Below are positions 1 to 10,800 of a stretch of DNA of 64,000 bases, piece after piece. This DNA comes from Tenacibaculum sp. M341 (GTDB taxonomy: Bacteria > Bacteroidota > Bacteroidia > Flavobacteriales > Flavobacteriaceae): contig NZ_SJXJ01000001.1 of NCBI RefSeq assembly GCF_004337695.1, forward strand, positions 248,001 through 312,000, read 5' to 3'. Position 1 is the stretch's first letter, and every line of letters begins with the position of its first letter. The notes under the pieces are model-generated. The model was given only the letters and a program-made list of their open reading frames with translations. It had not been told where the DNA came from and made no database searches. A program made the position numbers and the translations under genes.

Positions 1-334
1 CAGATTCAGGTTTGTTATCTGGATTATTGATTACTTTGCTATTTTCTGAAGATCTAGTGTCTAAAGTAACTTTATTACCATTCCATGATACTTCAACTAA
101 ACTTTGTTGTTTATACCACTTGTAAAAATTAGTATCTCGAAAAGACCATTCTAAAACTTCTGTATTTTCATAAGCTTCATTATTAATAGCAGCTAACATT
201 TTCTTAGCTAGTGTTTCAGCTTTTTCTCCCTTTTCACCAACCGGAAGTGGTTCGTTGTTGGCAAAGTAAAAAGCAGTAACGGCTACTATTAAAACTATTA
301 TGATTATTCCTAGAATTTTAAAAAATCTCTTCAT
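1..334 (-). CDS. hypothetical membrane-anchored protein (3' end outside window)
   Basis: An open frame of 111 codons runs leftward from an ATG at 332-334 and leaves the window without a stop, so only the N-terminus is seen. It starts MKRFFKILGIIIIVLIVAV, a positively charged start plus one hydrophobic segment with no Cys lipobox, so it reads as an inner-membrane anchor or uncleaved signal. The soluble part that follows has conserved-looking Trp/Tyr-rich text (EVLEWSFRDTNFYKWY). I do not recognise the family. It lies downstream of and co-directional with the starch operon, but a strong terminator at about 399-430 separates the two, so it is probably an independent gene. Confidence 0.7.
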   Translation of the reverse strand, partial: MKRFFKILGIIIIVLIVAVTAFYFANNEPLPVGEKGEKAETLAKKMLAAINNEAYENTEVLEWSFRDTNFYKWYKQQSLVEVSWNGNKVTLDTRSSENSKVINNPDNKPES

Positions 335-398
335 CTATGTGTGTTTATAACTACAAAAATATCAAATTTTATATTGATGAGTAGTAGGAATTATTTAA

Positions 399-430
399 TA
401 AAAAAAAGACCAACCAATGAAGGTTAGTCT
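399..430 (-). terminator. Rho-independent terminator of the starch-binding/amylase operon
   Basis: The stem AGACTAACC/GGTTGGTCT (407-430 on the plus strand, one G-U pair) has a 6-nt loop. Reading leftward it is followed by eight T residues (the A run at 399-406). It sits just beyond the stop of the amylase gene. Confidence 0.8.
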
Positions 431-455
431 TCTCTTTTGAAAGTTAAAATGGAAT

Positions 456-3233
456 TTATTTTACAAGCAATTTTTTTGAAAACAAAGTTCTATTAGTCGT
501 TCCTTTAATAAAATAAATACCTGATGATAAGTTATCTATTGAAAAAGAATGATTTTTGTTGTAGTTCCCAGAATAGCTTTTTATTTCTTTTCCTGAGATA
601 TTATAAATTACAATATCTTCAACATCTTTATTTAATGAGAAGAACTCACTTGAAGGATTTGGAAATAAAGTTAAATTATCAGTTTCGTTAATAAACTCAT
701 CAGTAGACAAAGTAACAGCAGCACTTCCGAAAACCTTAACTTCACCAGGTTGTAATAAAATAGTACCGTTGGCATTAGTAACATTTATAGTGTTTGTTTC
801 ATCTAATAAATCATACCAAGTACCTGTTTTTTGAAATGTAGGGTTTATATTTTGTTCAACGATATTGAAGTTACCTATAATAGTGATGTATTGTAAGTCA
901 TCAGTATTATCATCATTTATAAGTTGAATTTTCTTTAAACCAGTATTATCATCAACATCTAGTGTAAAATCTGAAGTTTTAAAAATTCCTTCTTGTTTTT
1001 TTAAAGCAATTAGTTTGGACCAAAGATTGTATACCGCTTTTCTTTCAGTAACGTTATCATATTGCCATAAAATAGGTTTGTTACCAGTACGACCATTTTG
1101 ATCGATACTAATATCATACCCTAATTCACCAAATTGCCAAATCATTTTCGGTCCAGGAACTGTAAAATAAAAAGCACCTGCACTAGCAACTCTATTTAAA
1201 GCAGTATTTAAATCTCTAGCACTATAACTAGCATTTTGATTACCAAATTGTAGATTTTTGTACATTAAACGTTCTTCATCATGACTTTCCATGTAGGCAA
1301 TGTTTGCTGGTACAGACCAACCTCTCTGCTTGTAATCAATCCAAGAAAAGTTAGATTTATTTGAATTATGGAATCCCATTGTTGTTTCGTTGTAATTAGA
1401 GTTTAAATTACTCCACATCATAATTCCTTTTCCTTCAGATAATCTATAATTAACCCATTCTGTTTCTTCAGTATTGGTTCCTAAGTGTTCAAAAATTACA
1501 TAAAAATCATTGTCAACATCCCATTGATAATCTGCATATTCTTTTAAAACAGCAACTCTATCAGCTTGCATAGCATTTGTACAAGCGTCATCAGAAGCAG
1601 AGCAGTTTTGTGTAAATCCTTTGGTTAAATCCCATCTGAAACCATCAATTTTAAATTCTTCAATCCAATATTGAGTAGTTCTTTTTACATAATCTTTAGT
1701 AGCTTGTAAACTATGGTTAAAGTCGTTAAAAACATTAAAAGAATGTTTCGCTGTTTGATTGAAAAAAGGACTATCAGCAGTCGCAGTTCCTCCGTAATCA
1801 CCATTTACAGTATTCCACATTCTGTAATATGGATTTTGTCCTGTAGCATGATTGTATACAACATCTAAAATTACAGCAATTCCTCTTTTATGACATTCAT
1901 CAATTAGTTGTTTAAAAGCTTCTTTAGTACCATAATATTTATCTAAAGCCATATGAAATGATGGGTTGTATCCCCAAGATTCATTCCCGTCAAACTCACT
2001 AACAGGCATTAATTCAATAGCATTAATTCCCAAGGTTTCTAAATAATCTAATCTAGCTTTTAAAGCATCAAAACTATGTAAACTATCAAAATCGCGTAAT
2101 AAAATTTCATAAATTACAAGATCTGTTTTTTCTGGTCTATCAAAGTTAGTAACCTGCCAGTTGAAAGGAGTTTCACCTGTTTTTAAAACTGTAACAGCAT
2201 GATTTGTGCTTCCAGTTGGATATGTTGGTAAATCAGGATACGTTGTAGCGTTGATAAATTGATCGTTAGTTTCGGTAAGCACTAAAGTAGAGTAGGGATC
2301 TGCAACTCTTATTTCACCATCAATTAAATATTGATACATGTGATTGGTTTGTGGAGTTAATCCTGAAATTTCTATCCAAAAACGATCTTTGCTACTATCT
2401 TTTTTCATTAAGAAATTATCATCAATAGCCCAACTATTGAAATCTCCAATAACATGTACAAAATCTTTATTAGGAGCAAATAATACTAAAGTAGCTTTTG
2501 TATTATCAGAAGCATTAAAATTGATACCATCTTTTAAATTAGCAGGCAAAGCTTCTTCTACAATTGTTGGTTTCACTAATACTTTAAACGATTTAGATAA
2601 AGTTTCTGCACCGTTTACAGCTTCTAAAATAAAATCAGTTGTTTCAGTAATAGCAGCGCTATAGCTGTATGAAGTAGTACTGTTCTGAGTATCTACAGTA
2701 GTGCCATTTCCTTTTAATGTGAAGTTAGCAGCTAAACTTGTTGTAGCAGTAACATTAATTGTTTCACCAGAATTAATAATGGTAGTATTTTCTGTTGGAG
2801 CACTTACATTTAGTTGAAAAGCACCTACTTCATGAAAGTAATCTTGAGATTTTTTGTCTCCAGTACCATCTTTTGCTTTAATAAGCATACCAACACGACC
2901 AATACCAGTCCTATTGTAAAAAGTAGTTGGTGTAAGAGTTATTGAATGAGTTCCATCACCATTATTTGTTAGTTTATGTGCTTCATTAGAATTGGTCCAT
3001 GAACCATTGTTTGGTGCATCCACGACATTTTCATCATTAATGTCATAAGACCAAGTCCATAAATAAATATCAGAAACACCCCATGTTGTAGTGTTTATAT
3101 TACTAACAGTTATTGTAATAGCGTCATCTTCATTAAATGTACTTGGCGCAACTGAAAAAGTAACAGTTTGCTGTTGTGCATAAGTGAGAATGCTCCCCAA
3201 TAATAAGAATAATATTGTTGTAAATTTTTTCAT
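456..3233 (-). CDS. T9SS-secreted alpha-amylase family (GH13) enzyme
   Basis: This is an endo-acting starch hydrolase of 925 aa. It has a signal peptide (MKKFTTILFLLLGS..YAQ), N-terminal Ig/E-set-type domains to about residue 230, a CBM48-like domain (about 240-340, with VIGDFNSW), the GH13 barrel (about 370-760) and a C-terminal T9SS sorting domain (about 855-925, LFPNPS...LLVK). All four GH13 signatures are present: DVVYNH at 457-462, the nucleophile Asp535 in GFRWD, the acid/base Glu582 in IFEHLG, and Asp652 in ESHDEE. It is the last gene of the leftward sus-type operon, behind a stem-loop that may lower its transcription. In Bacteroides the equivalent surface amylase (SusG) is a lipoprotein; here the T9SS tail indicates export through the outer membrane, then release or anchoring. 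GH13 membership is secure; the exact bond specificity is not readable. Confidence 0.93.
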   Translation of the reverse strand: MKKFTTILFLLLGSILTYAQQQTVTFSVAPSTFNEDDAITITVSNINTTTWGVSDIYLWTWSYDINDENVVDAPNNGSWTNSNEAHKLTNNGDGTHSITLTPTTFYNRTGIGRVGMLIKAKDGTGDKKSQDYFHEVGAFQLNVSAPTENTTIINSGETINVTATTSLAANFTLKGNGTTVDTQNSTTSYSYSAAITETTDFILEAVNGAETLSKSFKVLVKPTIVEEALPANLKDGINFNASDNTKATLVLFAPNKDFVHVIGDFNSWAIDDNFLMKKDSSKDRFWIEISGLTPQTNHMYQYLIDGEIRVADPYSTLVLTETNDQFINATTYPDLPTYPTGSTNHAVTVLKTGETPFNWQVTNFDRPEKTDLVIYEILLRDFDSLHSFDALKARLDYLETLGINAIELMPVSEFDGNESWGYNPSFHMALDKYYGTKEAFKQLIDECHKRGIAVILDVVYNHATGQNPYYRMWNTVNGDYGGTATADSPFFNQTAKHSFNVFNDFNHSLQATKDYVKRTTQYWIEEFKIDGFRWDLTKGFTQNCSASDDACTNAMQADRVAVLKEYADYQWDVDNDFYVIFEHLGTNTEETEWVNYRLSEGKGIMMWSNLNSNYNETTMGFHNSNKSNFSWIDYKQRGWSVPANIAYMESHDEERLMYKNLQFGNQNASYSARDLNTALNRVASAGAFYFTVPGPKMIWQFGELGYDISIDQNGRTGNKPILWQYDNVTERKAVYNLWSKLIALKKQEGIFKTSDFTLDVDDNTGLKKIQLINDDNTDDLQYITIIGNFNIVEQNINPTFQKTGTWYDLLDETNTINVTNANGTILLQPGEVKVFGSAAVTLSTDEFINETDNLTLFPNPSSEFFSLNKDVEDIVIYNISGKEIKSYSGNYNKNHSFSIDNLSSGIYFIKGTTNRTLFSKKLLVK

Positions 3234-3245
3234 GTTTGAATAATT

Positions 3246-3286
3246 AAAAAAACTATTCTATCTACTAATTTATAGAGATAGAATAG
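3246..3286 (-). terminator. intercistronic stem-loop terminator/attenuator
   Basis: A perfect 10-bp stem CTATTCTATC/GATAGAATAG (3253-3262 with 3277-3286) is followed, in the leftward direction, by seven T residues (A run 3246-3252). It lies inside the operon, between the third starch-binding gene and the amylase gene, so it should reduce read-through into the amylase. Confidence 0.65.
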
Positions 3287-3317
3287 CTTTTAAATTTAGG
3301 TATATTTCTGGTTAAAT

Positions 3318-5135
3318 TTACTCTAAAGTAATTGTTTTTGCTATTGTATCCATATAAATGGTATAAGTACCAGGAGTACCAACAAATCTAAAGTTGTTAT
3401 CACCGTCCATTGCATCTTCAAAATTAGCGTCAACAGTATAACCTTCAGTTTGATAGTATGGGAAATTTCTACCAGAATTCCAATCGTCTCTTACAGTGAA
3501 GAATCTAAAAGCATCATTAGCAAAAGTAACTTCAGCTTTGTATAATCCTATATCAACACAAGAGAATTGAATTGGAGAAGCCCATCCCCAGCCAGCATCA
3601 GGAACACCAGCACCAACCATCCATAAATCTACAAACTCGCAAGTAGTATTTTTAGGTTCTAATTTAATTTCTTTATTAACAGTATCAACAGTTAAAAAGT
3701 ATTCACCAGGTGCGCCTGTAAAAGAGAAATTACTATCTCCGTCACCAGCATTTACTAAATCAGTATTAATTGTATAACCATCATTTGCATAGAAAGGATA
3801 GTTTTGTCCAGAGTTCCAGTCATCTCTAACTGTAAAGAATCTGAAAGCATCATTAGTAAGATTGATGTTACCTTGATATAAACCGTTACCAGTACATCTA
3901 ATTCTGATTGGAGAAGTCCATCCCCAGCCAGCATCAACAGCACCAGCACCTACAACCCAAAGTTGATCGTGAACACAATTTGGTCCAACAACAGGAGGTC
4001 CTAAAGTGATTGTTTCATTTTCAGTATCAATTTCTATAAAATATTCACCTTCCGCACCAGTAAATAAGAAGTTATTATCACCGTCCATTGCGTCAGATAA
4101 ATTAGGATCAAAAGTATATCCTCTATCGGCATAGTACGTATAATTTTGTCCAGAACCCCAATCATCTCTAACTGTAAAGAATCTGAAATTTCCACCACCA
4201 TTAGGTGTTAATCTAATGTTTCCTGAATATACTTTTCCTTGTAAAGGTAATTCTACAGGAGAAGTCCATCCCCAACCAGCATCAACAGCACCAGCACCTA
4301 CAACAAATAAAGAAGAAGGTAAAGTAACATCATACGGAGTAACCGCAATTGTCACTGTATCTGAAGTTCTTATCAAATCACCAGAATCTGTTGCTGTAGT
4401 AGCTATTAATCTTAAATCAAGATTACCACTTGTTTCAGCAACTAAACCAGCTGTTAAAGCTAAAGTGTTAAAGGCTCCATGTGTAATATCATATGTTAAA
4501 TCAGAAGATTCTGCAACTGTTAAAGGAGTAGCAAAGCTGGTACCAGCTTCCGCTAATTCTAGTCTATAAGTAATAGCAGCAGTGCTGTTATCGTTTATTT
4601 CTGGATCTGTCCATGTCATTGTTGTAGCTACTGCTTCAGGATCTAAATCTGAAAGTACAATACTAAAAGTAGCGTCAGGAGCAGTAATTGATGGAATTTC
4701 TACAGAATAAGTAGTTACCAATAAAAATATTGAATTACTAACTTTCTCTCCATTTTTTACTCTAAAATGTACTGGTAATTCTTCAAAAGAAGAAAACCCA
4801 GCATCTTTCAATACCGTATTAAATTCTGTAACAGACATTGAAAAACTTGTACCTTCAGTTTGTCCTAATTCTATAGGAGAATCAAAAGTATCATCCTTAG
4901 ACATTTCAATATTATAGGTATTGTTGTCTTTGGTAAGTTCATCTTTCCATGTAATTGTAAACGCTGGATTATCAGGTAAAGCAAAATTTAAAAATACATT
5001 TGAAATACCAGGAGTGTCTAATGTAAAGACAGGCTCAGGAGAAGTAATATTTAAATTTTCTTCATTCTCACATGCAGCCAACATAAACATGGTAGCCACA
5101 AATGCAATTACTATTTTATTTATTAATTTACTCAT
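3318..5135 (-). CDS. SusE/SusF-like outer-membrane starch-binding lipoprotein with three tandem binding modules
   Basis: This 605-aa lipoprotein (lipobox LAAC, then acidic ENEEN) is probably exposed on the outer membrane. A SusE-type N-domain (about 30-140) and a second Ig-like domain (about 150-265) are followed by three strikingly similar modules that start near residues 275, 391 and 503. Each carries VGAG..DAGWGW and FRFFTVRDDW, then a D.DGD.NF turn. In SusE/SusF the C-terminal modules bind starch through aromatic residues, and the repeated Trp and Tyr here fit that. It binds but should not cleave glucan. It lies 16 nt downstream of the next SusE/F-like gene and 85 nt before the amylase. 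The third module ends at the stop codon, so no T9SS tail is present. Confidence 0.88.
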   Translation of the reverse strand: MSKLINKIVIAFVATMFMLAACENEENLNITSPEPVFTLDTPGISNVFLNFALPDNPAFTITWKDELTKDNNTYNIEMSKDDTFDSPIELGQTEGTSFSMSVTEFNTVLKDAGFSSFEELPVHFRVKNGEKVSNSIFLLVTTYSVEIPSITAPDATFSIVLSDLDPEAVATTMTWTDPEINDNSTAAITYRLELAEAGTSFATPLTVAESSDLTYDITHGAFNTLALTAGLVAETSGNLDLRLIATTATDSGDLIRTSDTVTIAVTPYDVTLPSSLFVVGAGAVDAGWGWTSPVELPLQGKVYSGNIRLTPNGGGNFRFFTVRDDWGSGQNYTYYADRGYTFDPNLSDAMDGDNNFLFTGAEGEYFIEIDTENETITLGPPVVGPNCVHDQLWVVGAGAVDAGWGWTSPIRIRCTGNGLYQGNINLTNDAFRFFTVRDDWNSGQNYPFYANDGYTINTDLVNAGDGDSNFSFTGAPGEYFLTVDTVNKEIKLEPKNTTCEFVDLWMVGAGVPDAGWGWASPIQFSCVDIGLYKAEVTFANDAFRFFTVRDDWNSGRNFPYYQTEGYTVDANFEDAMDGDNNFRFVGTPGTYTIYMDTIAKTITLE

Positions 5136-5151
5136 TTTAAAGTCTTTTAAA

Positions 5152-6252
5152 TTAAATGTTTAAAGGAATCAGTATGTACTGACCAGTTAAATCATTAAAC
5201 CAAATATCATAATCATCTTCAACAGGTACAGGAATGCTAGCACCACCAACGGTTGCTATACCAGAGAAAGCAGTATCACTACCCCAAGCATCTGCTCCGT
5301 TTGCTAAAAACTGTAATTCACCAGGTAATAATCTTACAGAGTTAGCATACCATATGTGACCATCAAAAGCAAGTGGAGTTAGTGCTACAGAAGTAGCTAA
5401 AGAACTACCTTGTACTTCTAAACTACCAGGACTAGTAATTCCAGTTTCATCAAAAGCTTCAAAAGAGAAGTCATTTGTTCCAAAATTTATAGTAAAGGTG
5501 TAGTATCCTGGAGTAATATTTGTTCCTCCAGCATCAGGAAATCTTTCAGGATCATCACCACCGCCTGGGTTTGCTTCAATAGAAGTACCATCATTTGTAC
5601 CCCATTGTGGAGTCCATGAACCTTTAGTTTCTAAAACTTTGAAGAATCCACTTCCAAAATATCCAGTGTATGTAAATAAGTTAGGGTTATCAATATCTCT
5701 GTATAAAGCAGGATTATTGTTGTTATTATCCCAACCTGGAGATGTAGCATCTCCAACAATAAAGTAATCATCAAAAACATAGTTAAAGAATGGATACACA
5801 TTTAAAACTAATGTGTTTGAAGGTGTTGGAACCCCATTTTGACTACCTAAAGAAGCGGAAACTCTTACATATAAATTACTCCATTCAAAAGGATTTAGAC
5901 CAGCATTACCAGCATTTGTGTTTAACTCTCCCATAGAAAGTGTAACAGAGTTTTTTCCTTGAACAGAAGACGCAATTACAGGATTAGTAAAGTTTTCATC
6001 ACTTGAAAACTGTACATCGTAAGTAATTACAGATTGTACTCCATAATCAGCATTTTCCCAGTTTAATGTTAAACCAGGGGTATTAACATTAACTCGATCA
6101 ATTTCAATATCACTGATAGAAACATTGTTTAATATTGGAGTAGTTGGATTACTTGAGACTGTAAAAGTCTCAGAGTTATCGTTACATCCAATAATTCCTA
6201 CAGCTAGTACGAAAACTAGTACATAAGAAATTTTGATATATATATTTTTCAT
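5152..6252 (-). CDS. SusE-like outer-membrane starch-binding lipoprotein
   Basis: This protein has 366 aa, a type II signal peptide (MKNIYIKISYVLVFVLAVGIIGC) and an acidic stretch after the Cys. The first 150 residues are SusE-like (LNWENADYGVQSVITYDVQFS, split by the usual GxxP and strand pattern). Two SusF-type glucan-binding segments follow (about 160-265 and 275-366; the first has YFIVGDATSPGWDNNN). It is the third gene of the susCDE-type operon, 12 nt after susD, and should assist substrate capture at the cell surface. It differs from its neighbour in having no near-identical module copies. The SusE name rests on position and N-domain; substrate is inferred from the surrounding amylases. 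Confidence 0.85.
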   Translation of the reverse strand: MKNIYIKISYVLVFVLAVGIIGCNDNSETFTVSSNPTTPILNNVSISDIEIDRVNVNTPGLTLNWENADYGVQSVITYDVQFSSDENFTNPVIASSVQGKNSVTLSMGELNTNAGNAGLNPFEWSNLYVRVSASLGSQNGVPTPSNTLVLNVYPFFNYVFDDYFIVGDATSPGWDNNNNNPALYRDIDNPNLFTYTGYFGSGFFKVLETKGSWTPQWGTNDGTSIEANPGGGDDPERFPDAGGTNITPGYYTFTINFGTNDFSFEAFDETGITSPGSLEVQGSSLATSVALTPLAFDGHIWYANSVRLLPGELQFLANGADAWGSDTAFSGIATVGGASIPVPVEDDYDIWFNDLTGQYILIPLNI

Positions 6253-6264
6253 GTTGTTGTATTA

Positions 6265-7803
6265 TTAGTATCCTGGATTTTGTTTTAAATTAGGGTTTGC
6301 TTGCAAAGCTGTAGCAGGTATTGGGAATAATTTGTAGTGTTCAGGAATTGAAGCACCATTCACAGAATTACCTTTCCATGGCCATAAATAGCTATTTCCA
6401 GTAAATTTTTTAAAACGTATTAAATCAGAACGTCTGTGTCCTTCTAAGTTTAATTCTCTTGCTCTTTCATCAAGAACAAAATCTAAAGTTAAATCGGCAG
6501 TAGTAATACTTGAAGCTCCAGCTCTAGTTCTAACAGCGTTTACATAATTTAAAGCATCACCAAGGTTTGTTCCGTTAGCCGATCTTAAAGCTAATTCTGC
6601 ATACATTAAATATGCATCAGCTAATCTATAGAAAGGAAAGTCAGTTCCAGAAAACTCTGTAGGAGTTCCTGAACCATCTGAATTTGTGTTTCTGAACTTA
6701 ATAGAAGGATATCCATCTGTCCACTCTCTATAATCGTTCATTTCAAAATTATGTCCAGTTGTCCAGAATAAACTAGCTCTAACATCAGTAGTAGTAGCTA
6801 GGTTACCAAACAATCCATACCAAGCTTTTGTAGCTCTATGACCTGTCCAACCATTTGTAGCCCCAAATTGTGCTAAAGGCATAGTATCTAAACTTAGGTT
6901 ACCGTTAACTAAATATGTTGTGTTACCATAACTTTGACTAGAAATAGTTTCTGCAATTAAAGGAAAAATAATTTCAGTAGAAGTATTATTATCCGCAGAA
7001 AAAACTTTTACAAAATTAGTATCTAAACTATAACCACCTTCGTTAATTACCTTATTAATATAAGTAGCAGCATCATCCCAACGAGCAGTTCCAGTGTAAA
7101 CTTCAGCGTTAATATATAATTTTGCTAATAACATATCTACTACATACTTATTAGCTCTACCATAAGTGCTTGTTTCAGAAATAACAGGCTCAATTTCTAA
7201 TAATTCAGATTCAACATAGTTGAATAATTCAACTCTACTTGATTCTTCTAAGAAATCAGATTGACCTAAGTTTTCTTCTGTAGCCAAAACACCTTTTCCA
7301 AATACATCTATAATGTTATAATATGCTAAGGCTCTTAAAAACCTAGTCTCTGCGTTAATATTTTCTTCGTTTGGAAAATCTGCACCATCTAGAATTTGTA
7401 AAAAGTTATTACATTGTGGAATGGTAAAATAAGCTCTGTCAAAGAAAAGCCTGAAAAACTTGTTGTTTTGATCCCAATTAGAAGTAGTTGTAAGCTGGTC
7501 TAAACCATCATCACCCCATCTATTTTTCATTCCATCAGCAGTAAAGTCTTGTAAATTGATAATTGCTCTTAAAAAAGCACCTTCACCTGCATCATTACTT
7601 ACAATATCTGTACTACCAGGTCCTGTTGGTCCAGTTAAAGCATACGAACCGTATAGTTTAGAAATTAAGCCATCAACTGCATTTGGGTCATTAGCTAATA
7701 CTTGTTCCAAACTTAACTCAACTTCTGGAGTCACATCTAAATCACCAGTACAAGCACTCAAAAAGGTCAGTGATAAACCTATTAATGTTATAAATTTTTT
7801 CAT
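6265..7803 (-). CDS. susD: SusD/RagB-family starch-binding outer-membrane lipoprotein
   Basis: SusD-type lipoproteins form the lid over their SusC transporter and bind oligosaccharide. The gene encodes 512 aa, the usual size, with lipobox SACTGDLD, an N-terminal SusD-like helical TPR region (about 20-230) and the RagB/SusD C-terminal domain (about 300-512). The latter includes YRLADAYLMYAELALR and the closing LFPIPATALQANPNLKQNPGY, both typical of the family. It follows susC with a 13-nt gap and precedes the SusE-like gene by 12 nt, so the genes are cotranscribed. Alpha-glucan specificity is inferred from the linked GH13, GH31 and GH65 enzymes. Confidence 0.95.
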   Translation of the reverse strand: MKKFITLIGLSLTFLSACTGDLDVTPEVELSLEQVLANDPNAVDGLISKLYGSYALTGPTGPGSTDIVSNDAGEGAFLRAIINLQDFTADGMKNRWGDDGLDQLTTTSNWDQNNKFFRLFFDRAYFTIPQCNNFLQILDGADFPNEENINAETRFLRALAYYNIIDVFGKGVLATEENLGQSDFLEESSRVELFNYVESELLEIEPVISETSTYGRANKYVVDMLLAKLYINAEVYTGTARWDDAATYINKVINEGGYSLDTNFVKVFSADNNTSTEIIFPLIAETISSQSYGNTTYLVNGNLSLDTMPLAQFGATNGWTGHRATKAWYGLFGNLATTTDVRASLFWTTGHNFEMNDYREWTDGYPSIKFRNTNSDGSGTPTEFSGTDFPFYRLADAYLMYAELALRSANGTNLGDALNYVNAVRTRAGASSITTADLTLDFVLDERARELNLEGHRRSDLIRFKKFTGNSYLWPWKGNSVNGASIPEHYKLFPIPATALQANPNLKQNPGY

Positions 7804-7816
7804 TTTTTAAGTCTTT

Positions 7817-10800
7817 TTAAAAATCAGCGTTAATACCAAAAGTATATACAGTAGGTCTTGGATAGGCATTTCTATCAATTCCTCCAAAGTTTTCAGGATC
7901 TAAACCTGTGTAGTTAGTTATGATAAATGGATTCATTACTGAACCATATAATCTTATTGTTCCGTTTTTGATAATATTATCAAATCTATGACCTAAAGTG
8001 ATGTTATCTAATCTTAAGAAGGTAGCATCTTCAAGATAATGATCTGTAAATTGAGCGTCACCATTCACATTACTAAACACAGAGTTAGCAGCACCGTTAT
8101 TGAAATCTAATACATTTGTAAGGTTGTTTTGACTAGAACTTATTGCGCTTTCTAGGAAACCATAGTTAAGCTGAGAAAAATTATAAACATAACCACCAAT
8201 TTGTCCTCTAAAGTTAGATGTTAAATCCCAGTTTTTATAATTAAAACTTAAATTAAAACCGTAAGTCCAATTAGGAGCAATAGCTTTATAAAATTTATCA
8301 TCATCATTAATTTTGTTATCTCCGTTAATATCTACAAATGCATTTGGAATAGGATTACCGTTTGTGTCATAAATTTGTTTAAACACAGATGCACTTCCAG
8401 CCTGTTGTCCTACTGCATGACTTAATAAATCTGTTCCAGTACCTCTTAGATCAGTATCATCTACTGTAATTTTATCTATTCCGTCTAAATTAGTAACTTC
8501 TGTTCGGTTATAAGCAATGTTACCACCTACGCTAAAGGTGAAATCTTCAGTATCTACAGGAGTAGAATTGATATTTAATTCAAAACCTTCACTTTCAGTT
8601 TCTCCAACGTTGTCAACAAAAGCATTTGTTAAGGCTTGTCCTGGAGGAATTGGTACTTCAGCTAATAAATCTGTAGTAAATCTTTTGTAAATATCAAAAC
8701 TACCAGATAATAATTGATTTTTGAATAGTGAAAAATCTAAACCTAAGTTGTACGTAGAAGTTTTTTCCCAAGTTAAGTCTGGATTAAATGCTTGAGCAGA
8801 ATAAATTGATGAATTAGGGAAATATTGACTATTATTATCTCCCGCTAAGAATAAAGGAATTGAAGGATAAAAACCTACAGTACCCGTAATATCTTGTTGC
8901 CCAGTTTTACCCCAACCTAAACGAAGTTTTAAATTATGGACAAAATTAGAATCTTTTAAAAAGTCTTCCTCATCTATTTGCCAAGCTAATGCAGCAGCAG
9001 GGAAGTATCCCCATCTATTTTCTTTAATAAATAAAGAAGAACCATCAGCTCTAATAGAGAAAGTCAATAGGTATCTATCTAATAAACTAATATTGGCTCT
9101 ACCAAAGAAAGATTGTAGATTTAATACATTGAAATATCTAAAATTAGGGTTTGCAGGATTTACTACAGCTTCTCTAACTCCAGTTACATTATTGTAGATA
9201 AATCTATCTTGTGTACCATCATTTTTAAAATTCTGATATGAATAACCAGCTTGAATATCATATTTATTAATGAACCCTTTTTCTAAAACCTTTTCGTATT
9301 TTAAATAACCATCTAAAGTTGTGTTTGTAACACTTTGGTTTTCTCTAAAATTTACACCTGGATTGAAAAGAAAGTTATTATTGATATTATCGTTTTCAGT
9401 GTCAAATTGATAAGTTTCAAAAGCATTTTGACTGAAAGTTTCTTCTACTTTCGACTTAGAAGCATCTAAACCTAAGTTAAGCACAGCCTTCAATTCTGGT
9501 AAAAATGGCATGGTATAGTCAAATTCAATATTACCTAAAAAACGGAAAACATTTTCAGGTCTGTCTCTTTGATCTAATCTAGCTAATGGATTGCTTTGAA
9601 CAATTCTTCTAAATTTACCTGCATCATCAAATGTAGTTAAATAATATTGTCCAAATCTATTAGTTGGTGAATTGTTGAATATTGGTTTTGTAGGGTCAAA
9701 CTGTAATGATTCTCTAATAACATCATCAGTACTTATCGCATTTTTCTCAGCAAAGATAGTTTTAGCATTTACATCAACTTTAAGATTGTCATCTAAAAAT
9801 TTTGGAGTTAATTTCAATGAAGAAGTAAACCTATCATAATCGTCATTTTGAACAATTCCTTGCGCTTTGGTATATCCTACAGATCCTCTGAAAGGAATTT
9901 TATCAAACAAATTAGCCCCAACACTAAAGTTTGTATTTGTAGTAATAGCTGTCCTTAAAATTGCTTCTCTCCAATTGGTATTGTAAATAGCTCTACCATT
10001 TACTATTTGTATAGGTTGTTCGTTAGAATTAACACTACCAACAGGAACACCTAACTGACCTAATCGTGTAGGGAAGTTTTGCTCAATAAAGTTATAAAAC
10101 TGTCTCCCGTCCATAAAGTCTAAACCTTCTCCTGCATTACTAATAGAGATGTCAGAAGAAAAATTGAATTTAGTTTTCCCTGAAGAACCTTGTTTTGTAG
10201 TAATGATGATTACCCCGTTAGAAGCTCTTGAACCATATATGGCAGTAGCAGAAGCATCTTTTAATATAGAAAAACTTTCAATATCGTTAGGGTTAATTAA
10301 TGTTAATGGATTTGAAACCCCAGCTGGGTTATCATTACCAATAGCAACTCCATCAATAACAATTAAAGGATTGTTCTGTGCACTTAGTGATGATCCTCCA
10401 CGTATCCTAATATTAGGAGCCGAGTCAGGAGATCCTCCATTTGTTGTTATTCTAACCCCAGCAGCTTTACCAGTTAAAAGCTGATCTGTAGATACAATAG
10501 CACCCTTATTGAATTTTTTAGAAGAAACTACTTCAACTGATCCTGTTGCGTCTTTTACAGTGGTAGTACCATATCCAACTACAACGATTTCGTTTAGTAG
10601 TTGTTCACTCTCTTCTAGAGCTAAGTTAATAGTAGCTTGATTTCCTACTGTAACTTCTTTTGTGGCAAAACCTATGAATGAAAAAATTAAAACATCAGTT
10701 GGCTTGATATTATCGATGGTGTAATTTCCATCAAAGTCTGTTTCCGCACCTCTTGTTTGTCCTTTCACAATAACAGATACACCAGGTAATGAAGCTCCAG

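Noticed and set aside
3318-4340. Repeat modules as an assembly duplication artefact
   Set aside because: The copies differ at many positions and are in frame, so they are real protein repeats.
10149-10484. 111-codon plus-strand frame inside susC
   Set aside because: It lies antisense to the SusC plug domain and its protein is low-complexity shadow text.
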